A DNA stretch of 14,048 nt from Syntrophaceae bacterium UBA2188. Its GTDB lineage: Bacteria > Desulfobacterota > BSN033 > UBA1163. The notes beneath the pieces are model-generated. The model worked only from the letters and a program-made list of their open reading frames with translations. It ran no database searches and had not been told where the DNA came from. Both the position numbers and the translations under genes were made by a program. This document shows, in pieces, positions 13,865 to 14,048 of the stretch; within the stretch, counting starts at the first letter, position 1; each line of letters begins with the position of its first letter. The stretch covers positions 17,386-31,433 of the forward strand of contig DCVM01000117.1 of the NCBI GenBank assembly GCA_002327985.1, in the 5' to 3' direction.

Positions 13865-13926
13865 TTCACCTCCTTTCTTTCTTGAATTTGTGAAGAACAA
13901 ATACAATAAGATTAAAATTTTTTAAT

Positions 13927-13955
13927 CCTATACCACCCTTAAAGAAAGTTGTCAA
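13927..13955 (-). promoter_or_regulatory. Sigma-70 promoter for the porin gene
   Basis: On the minus strand a perfect TTGACA (13955-13950), a 17-base spacer and TATAGG (13932-13927) sit upstream of the porin gene, followed by an AT-rich stretch and a T/A-rich upstream region. The predicted start near 13920 gives a leader of about 195 bases, which contains the mini-frame and hairpin. Confidence 0.75.
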
Positions 13956-13983
13956 GTTTTTTTTTGTATTTTTTGTTTCCCCC

Positions 13984-14048
13984 CATTATAAAAATATGCC
14001 AGAATACCCCTCAGCTCTGCTGGGGGGATGAATGGCCTCCCTCTCCCC
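13984..14048. repeat. 65-bp exact repeat, copy 2, cut by the window end
   Basis: This copy is identical over all 65 bases to 9566-9630 and ends at the window edge with CCCTCTCCCC, the left arm of the hairpin seen complete at 9621-9643. It lies immediately upstream of the porin promoter in the same orientation as copy 1. Confidence 0.92.

Overview
The window looks like a piece of an anaerobic, Gram-negative Desulfobacterota-type genome, perhaps close to syntrophic or sulfate-reducing aromatic degraders. This rests on gene content and intergenic repeat style, not on any marker gene. Supporting features are two TAXI-type TRAP binding proteins, a stand-alone bis-MGD molybdoenzyme, a phenylacetate-CoA-ligase-family enzyme, a three-gene molybdenum hydroxylase resembling 4-hydroxybenzoyl-CoA reductase, a CsgG/FlgT-like lipoprotein and an outer-membrane porin. 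There are no rRNA, tRNA, CRISPR, integrase or transposase genes.

Layout. Positions 1-319 are non-coding, with repeats and a rho-independent terminator. Positions 320-2393 (minus) hold two tandem, highly similar TAXI solute-binding proteins. Positions 2394-2819 form a divergent promoter region that also carries repeats. Positions 2820-6669 (plus) hold the bis-MGD oxidoreductase, the CoA ligase and a 55-residue helical protein, separated by repeat-filled gaps. Positions 6678-10781 (minus) hold the FAD, [2Fe-2S] and Mo subunits of the xanthine-oxidase-family enzyme, transcribed in that order. Positions 10898-11998 (minus) hold the lipoprotein. Positions 12145-13725 (minus) hold the porin, with a terminator behind it and a near-consensus promoter and ~195-nt leader in front.

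How the parts may work together (inference). An aromatic or related acid could cross the outer membrane through the porin, be bound in the periplasm by the TAXI proteins, be activated to a CoA thioester by the ligase, and be reductively dehydroxylated at the CoA level by the HcrABC-like enzyme. The best direct support for an Hcr-type enzyme is the FAD subunit. It carries the extra four-cysteine loop at residues 122, 138, 146 and 155, the spacing I recall for the additional [4Fe-4S] cluster of Thauera HcrB. The role of the bis-MGD enzyme is open. No TRAP permease, ferredoxin, ring reductase or regulator lies in the window, so the pathway is incomplete here.

The intergenic DNA is unusually rich in small repeats: an exact 65-bp repeat (9566 and 13984, the second cut by the window end), a diverged AGGTTTCGTCT family (17 and 6351), a CCTGCCT/AGGCAGG hairpin pair (111 and 2643), G/C-rich fold-backs, and a ~340-bp repeat patchwork that separates two subunit genes of one enzyme. 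No clearly new defence or mobile system was found. The most interesting points are the Hcr-like module with its neighbouring unknown molybdoenzyme, and the repeat invasion of the operon.
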